Source: Chara braunii (Eukaryota; Streptophyta; Charophyceae; Charales; Characeae). Taken from it: 31,175 nt of DNA. Both the position numbers and the translations under genes were made by a program. A model generated the notes under the pieces. It did not search any database. It had not been told where the DNA came from and worked only from the letters and a program-made list of their open reading frames with translations. Location of the stretch: contig BFEA01000150.1 in the NCBI GenBank assembly GCA_003427395.1, forward strand, positions 13,896 to 45,070, read 5' to 3'. This document shows positions 29,892 through 31,175 of this stretch, piece by piece. The stretch's first letter is position 1. Each line of letters opens with the position of its first letter.

Positions 29892-30569
29892 ATGAGCGAC
29901 GACAACGCGGGAATATCAAAGTGGCGCGAAAGGACCGAGGGGTTGAGGGTCTGGCGGGGCTATTCCCCTTGGGTTGGCCGTTGGCAGCGTCAAGGTGGTG
30001 CCAGTGGCCTTTTTTTTCCCCGTTATGAAGTATTTTATGATTATGATAGTTTTATCATTTTCATACTCCGACGTTCTCTTGACTTGGACGTGACGCTGAA
30101 TTTCGAAGGTTGTCGCGACAATCAATGGTCTTGAGTATGCTCCTCTTTTTTCGTGGGCCTATCCGGGTCCCCGCGTGTTCGANATGTTGGCGAAATTCCC
30201 TTATCCCGTCCTACCTTAGAAAATACGGGCCGCGAGTTTAATATGCCTGCAAGTGGTGGGTGGTTAGCCCACGAAAAGGAAGAAATCGAACGACGGGGGT
30301 CGTTGCGGGTGCATGATCGGCCAGCTGCGATCTACCGCGAGAAGTTGAGTATGTCGTCAGGTCCTGAAAGGCGGTGGGTCGAACCCCGACACGATAGCTT
30401 GAAAGCGATCCAGGGCGCTGTGGAGGGACTGCAGCGGCGCCGCAGCAAGCTTCGGGTCGTGGGGAACCCTTTTCCACGACGGGTTTCAAAGTTCTCATTT
30501 GAATATTTACTACTACCGCCCAAATCGGCACTGGGGTCCGTTTCGCCTAGGCACATGCTAAACGTGTAG
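29892..30569 (+). pseudogene. Possible decayed ORF of unknown family
   Basis: 225 codons in one frame from ATG to TAG, broken only by TGA at 30132. The first part is aromatic-rich (FFPRYEVFYDYDSFIIFILRR); the second is basic and helical (KEEIERRGSLRVHDRP...LKAIQGAVEGLQRRRSKLR). One N lies in the frame. No family was recognised. Open frames also exist on the opposite strand, so coding status is uncertain. Confidence 0.25.
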
Positions 30570-31175
30570 TAGTAGCCCCAACTCTCACCCACTTGCCAAC
30601 GCGTCGAAGTCAGTATGACAGTCGGGCATGGACAGAGCAAGCCTCAGTGCCGTCCGACTCGAGACTGGCGGAGCCTGCAGGAGAGTAGTACTCCTTAGTC
30701 GACTTCGATATTTGATGACCGTCGTCCCGCTGCCTGTATCACCAAACGTACCGTGTGGTATCTGGGTTAGCGGCAGTCCGACAGGGAAAAACCGGCGTGA
30801 AGAAATAGGCAAGAAGGAGGGGCGGAGGCACTGATGAGGGTGAATGAATCAAGGCAGGGCTCTGGGTAGGATGCATGCCGAGAGTGAGCGAGCATGGCGC
30901 AACAAGAAGGGAGTGGCTTGCACGATTGAAAACGCCAAGAGAACGACAGTGGGAGCGGGTCTGATGCCCGTCAGAGTAAAGCACAGCGGGTAGAAGTGGG
31001 CTGGCCGCAGAGGTGACATGTGCGCGGAGCATAGGCTGCAAGGGGGAGAAGTGATTCGAGGTTGTGAATGAATCTGTCCACGTTTTAGTGGGATATTCAT
31101 TCGACATTTTCTATTGCAAATATCAATTTTTATAGGAGTATGGCAGGCAGGGACTGAAGAGAAAAGTTTACCTGA
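30570..31175. other. Unassigned stretch
   Basis: Short overlapping frames on both strands without recognisable motifs. No repeat or RNA gene was seen up to the window edge. Confidence 0.35.

Overview
The window looks like repeat-dominated intergenic DNA from a eukaryotic nuclear genome. I see no prokaryotic operons, no rRNA or tRNA genes and no intact cellular gene. What can be supported is a stack of mobile elements, their decayed reading frames, microsatellites and minisatellites. The taxon cannot be fixed. The retroelement at the left is of the N-terminal GIY-YIG Penelope-like kind (Naiad/Chlamys), and it seems to lack the CCHH finger, which in published work points to Chlamys (green algae, spike mosses, slime molds). 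The LTR primer-binding sites match the 3' end of plant-type tRNA-Asp. An alga, plant-lineage or protist host is my best guess, at low confidence. From about 24.7 kb the sequence carries scattered single N bases, so reading frames there are less certain.

1-6.4 kb: two head-to-tail copies of a ~740 bp non-autonomous DNA transposon (MITE) sit in a TA microsatellite. The left copy (44-659 plus 5499-5620) is split by a complete 4.83 kb Penelope-like retroelement on the minus strand (660-5487), bounded by an 11-bp target-site duplication. That element has an intact ORF1 (zinc knuckle, coiled coil, AT-hook, SAP-like segment) and an ORF2 with GIY-YIG endonuclease followed by reverse transcriptase. 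ORF2 is interrupted by three in-frame TGA codons and one -1 frameshift, while the catalytic motifs are still recognisable.

6.4-12.8 kb: a decayed ~515-codon frame with three repeats of a basic motif (6842-8386), GGTAC-rich degenerate repeats near 9-9.5 kb, a GA/GATA microsatellite and otherwise featureless DNA. 12.8-16.6 kb: a tRNA-Asp primer-binding site of an LTR element, three 37-bp repeats, a mosaic of small MITE-like units, and a decayed frame at 15836-16537. 16.6-23 kb: mostly unassigned, with (TTA)n, a ~1 kb CAGTTCA-rich tract and five ~40-bp repeats.

23-31 kb: two ~290 bp LTR-like direct repeats (23060-23350 and 26279-26567), the first followed by a tRNA-Asp primer-binding site. Decayed frames lie between and after them (24855-25979 and 26590-28960). 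The latter reads as a degenerate tandem array of a ~60-residue module I cannot name, and the 15.8 kb relic may belong to the same family. A last decayed frame lies at 29892-30569. No pol, integrase or protease is recognisable for the LTR element.
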